NCBI GenBank assembly: GCA_030824835.1
Contig: JAPJRA010000227.1
Coordinates: 1-6,442 of the forward strand
Length of the DNA: 6,442 nt
Source: Geminicoccaceae bacterium
Lineage (GTDB): Bacteria; Pseudomonadota; Alphaproteobacteria; Geminicoccales; Geminicoccaceae
Direction of reading: 5' to 3'
The notes beneath the pieces are model-generated. The model saw nothing but the letters and a program-made list of their open reading frames with translations, did no database searches and was not told the origin of the DNA. Below are positions 5,788 through 6,442 of this stretch, in pieces. Numbering within the stretch: position 1 is the first letter of the stretch; each line of letters begins with the position of its first letter. A program made the position numbers and the translations under genes.

Positions 5788-6383
5788 TACAGTGCCGCTT
5801 TCATCGTCTGGATCAGCGATGGCGTCAGGGATCCCGTCCGGGGCAGGCCCTGGGAGCCTTCGAACTGCATCACGGCCGAGCGCGTGGCACTGCCGTAGAC
5901 GCCGTCGATCGGTCCCCGATAATAGCCGAGCGCGGTCAGGAGGCGCTGCGCCGACGTGACATCGGCGGAGGTGTTGACGGCGGCCGGGGTCACGCCGGCG
6001 GCGCGCTGCGCCTTCCACTGCTCGAATTCCTTCTGGTCCTCGATCTGCTGCTGCGTCTGCGCCTGCTGGAGCTGGCTCTGGCGCTGGAAGTCGAGCTGGC
6101 GCTGCTGCTCGGCATTGGCCGCGACCTGCTGCTCCTGCTGCCCGCGCAGCTGGTTCGGGCGATCGACCAGCATGTTGCCGGCGACACCACCCAGGAGGGC
6201 GCCGCCCACCATCGCCAGCGTGTTGTTGTGCTGACCGGCGAGCGCCCGGCCGGCCAGGGCGCCCGCAGCGGCGCCACCGCCCGTGCCGAGCCCGATGCCG
6301 CGTCCCCCGAACGGCAGGCCGCCGAAGCCGCGGCCAGAGCACAGGCCGAGCAGGACGAGCTCGCCGCCGCTCTCGCCCAGCAA
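5787..6383 (-). CDS. Glycine-zipper protein with C-terminal peptidoglycan-binding domain (start uncertain)
   Basis: Three parts are visible, numbered from the TTG at 6383. Residues 17-72 are Gly/Ala-rich; the GGGAAAGALAGRALAG block (35-50) and MVGGALLGGVAGNML (58-72) make a glycine-zipper pair likely to insert in or associate with membrane. Residues 74-125 are Gln-rich and charged, probably an alpha-helical coiled coil. Residues 139-197 are a PG_binding_1-like domain (SAQRLLTALGYYRGPIDGVY, then GSAT..AVMQFE and GxLTPSLI). This suggests an envelope protein anchored to the cell wall; no catalytic domain is present. The N-terminus is not settled: TTG is weak, no SD is seen before it, there is no ordinary signal peptide, and the frame stays open to the right edge. 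The true start may lie outside the window. The sequence LVLLGLC near residues 9-15 is only a poor lipobox match. Confidence 0.72.
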   Translation of the reverse strand: MLGESGGELVLLGLCSGRGFGGLPFGGRGIGLGTGGGAAAGALAGRALAGQHNNTLAMVGGALLGGVAGNMLVDRPNQLRGQQEQQVAANAEQQRQLDFQRQSQLQQAQTQQQIEDQKEFEQWKAQRAAGVTPAAVNTSADVTSAQRLLTALGYYRGPIDGVYGSATRSAVMQFEGSQGLPRTGSLTPSLIQTMKAAL

Positions 6384-6410
6384 GCGGGCGAGTAAACGCC
6401 AGGTCAGCCA

Positions 6411-6442
6411 GTCACGTGTGACTCCTGTGAGTAACCCACAGG
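6411..6442. repeat. Two adjacent inverted repeats at the right edge
   Basis: GTCAC (6411-6415) and GTGAC (6418-6422) are inverted around two bases. Immediately after, CCTGTG (6424-6429) and CACAGG (6437-6442) are perfect 6-bp arms around seven bases. The second repeat ends exactly at the window edge and may be longer. They lie 5' of the peptidoglycan-binding gene as drawn, so could be operator sites, or be coding if that frame continues upstream. Confidence 0.35.

Noticed and set aside
5706..6395. Plus-strand open frame ending in an Ala/Glu-rich helix
   Set aside because: Its C-terminus looks superficially plausible, but the minus strand has a clear peptidoglycan-binding domain and glycine zipper; the Ala/Glu richness is what a Gly/Leu-rich antisense gives.
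1..6442. A defence, mobile or biosynthetic system
   Set aside because: No nuclease, transposase, reverse transcriptase, toxin-antitoxin pair, CRISPR repeat or biosynthetic enzyme was recognised; all sizeable genes fall in known transporter, redox or envelope families.

Overview
The window is a GC-rich (roughly 65% by eye), gene-dense stretch of bacterial chromosome, most likely from a proteobacterium. The pointers are a DctPQM TRAP transporter, a YXWGXW-repeat lipoprotein, Gram-negative style envelope proteins and Shine-Dalgarno-led genes with GC-rich third positions. The class cannot be settled from the sequence. No transposase, integrase, CRISPR array, tRNA or rRNA was seen, and the content looks like ordinary core or housekeeping DNA rather than a mobile island.

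Layout: (1) At the left edge, on the minus strand, is the N-terminus (signal peptide) of an exported protein that runs out of the window (1-107). (2) After about 226 bp of non-coding DNA comes a minus-strand pair, apparently one operon: a thioredoxin-fold protein with a CNHC motif (677-1231), then a small YXWGXW-repeat lipoprotein (334-651). (3) Divergent from that pair is a UMF1/Atg22-type MFS permease on the plus strand (1358-2641, GTG start). (4) Convergent with the permease is a minus-strand tripartite TRAP transporter operon, dctP (4575-5564), dctQ (3976-4497), dctM (2697-3974, TTG start), in transcription order P-Q-M. (5) Upstream of dctP, across a 222-bp gap rich in GC inverted repeats, is a minus-strand protein with a glycine zipper, a Gln-rich coiled-coil-like section and a C-terminal peptidoglycan-binding domain (5787-6383; its N-terminus is unresolved and may lie outside the window).

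How the genes work together: DctP should capture an organic acid-type solute in the periplasm and hand it to the DctQ/DctM membrane complex, which imports it using an ion gradient. No regulator or catabolic enzyme lies in the window, so the substrate is open. The thioredoxin-like and YXWGXW proteins and the peptidoglycan-binding protein are envelope or redox housekeeping candidates with no visible link to the TRAP system. I did not find evidence for an undescribed multi-gene system. The points most worth a second look are start-site choices, the inverted repeats flanking dctP, and the unresolved N-terminus at the right edge.
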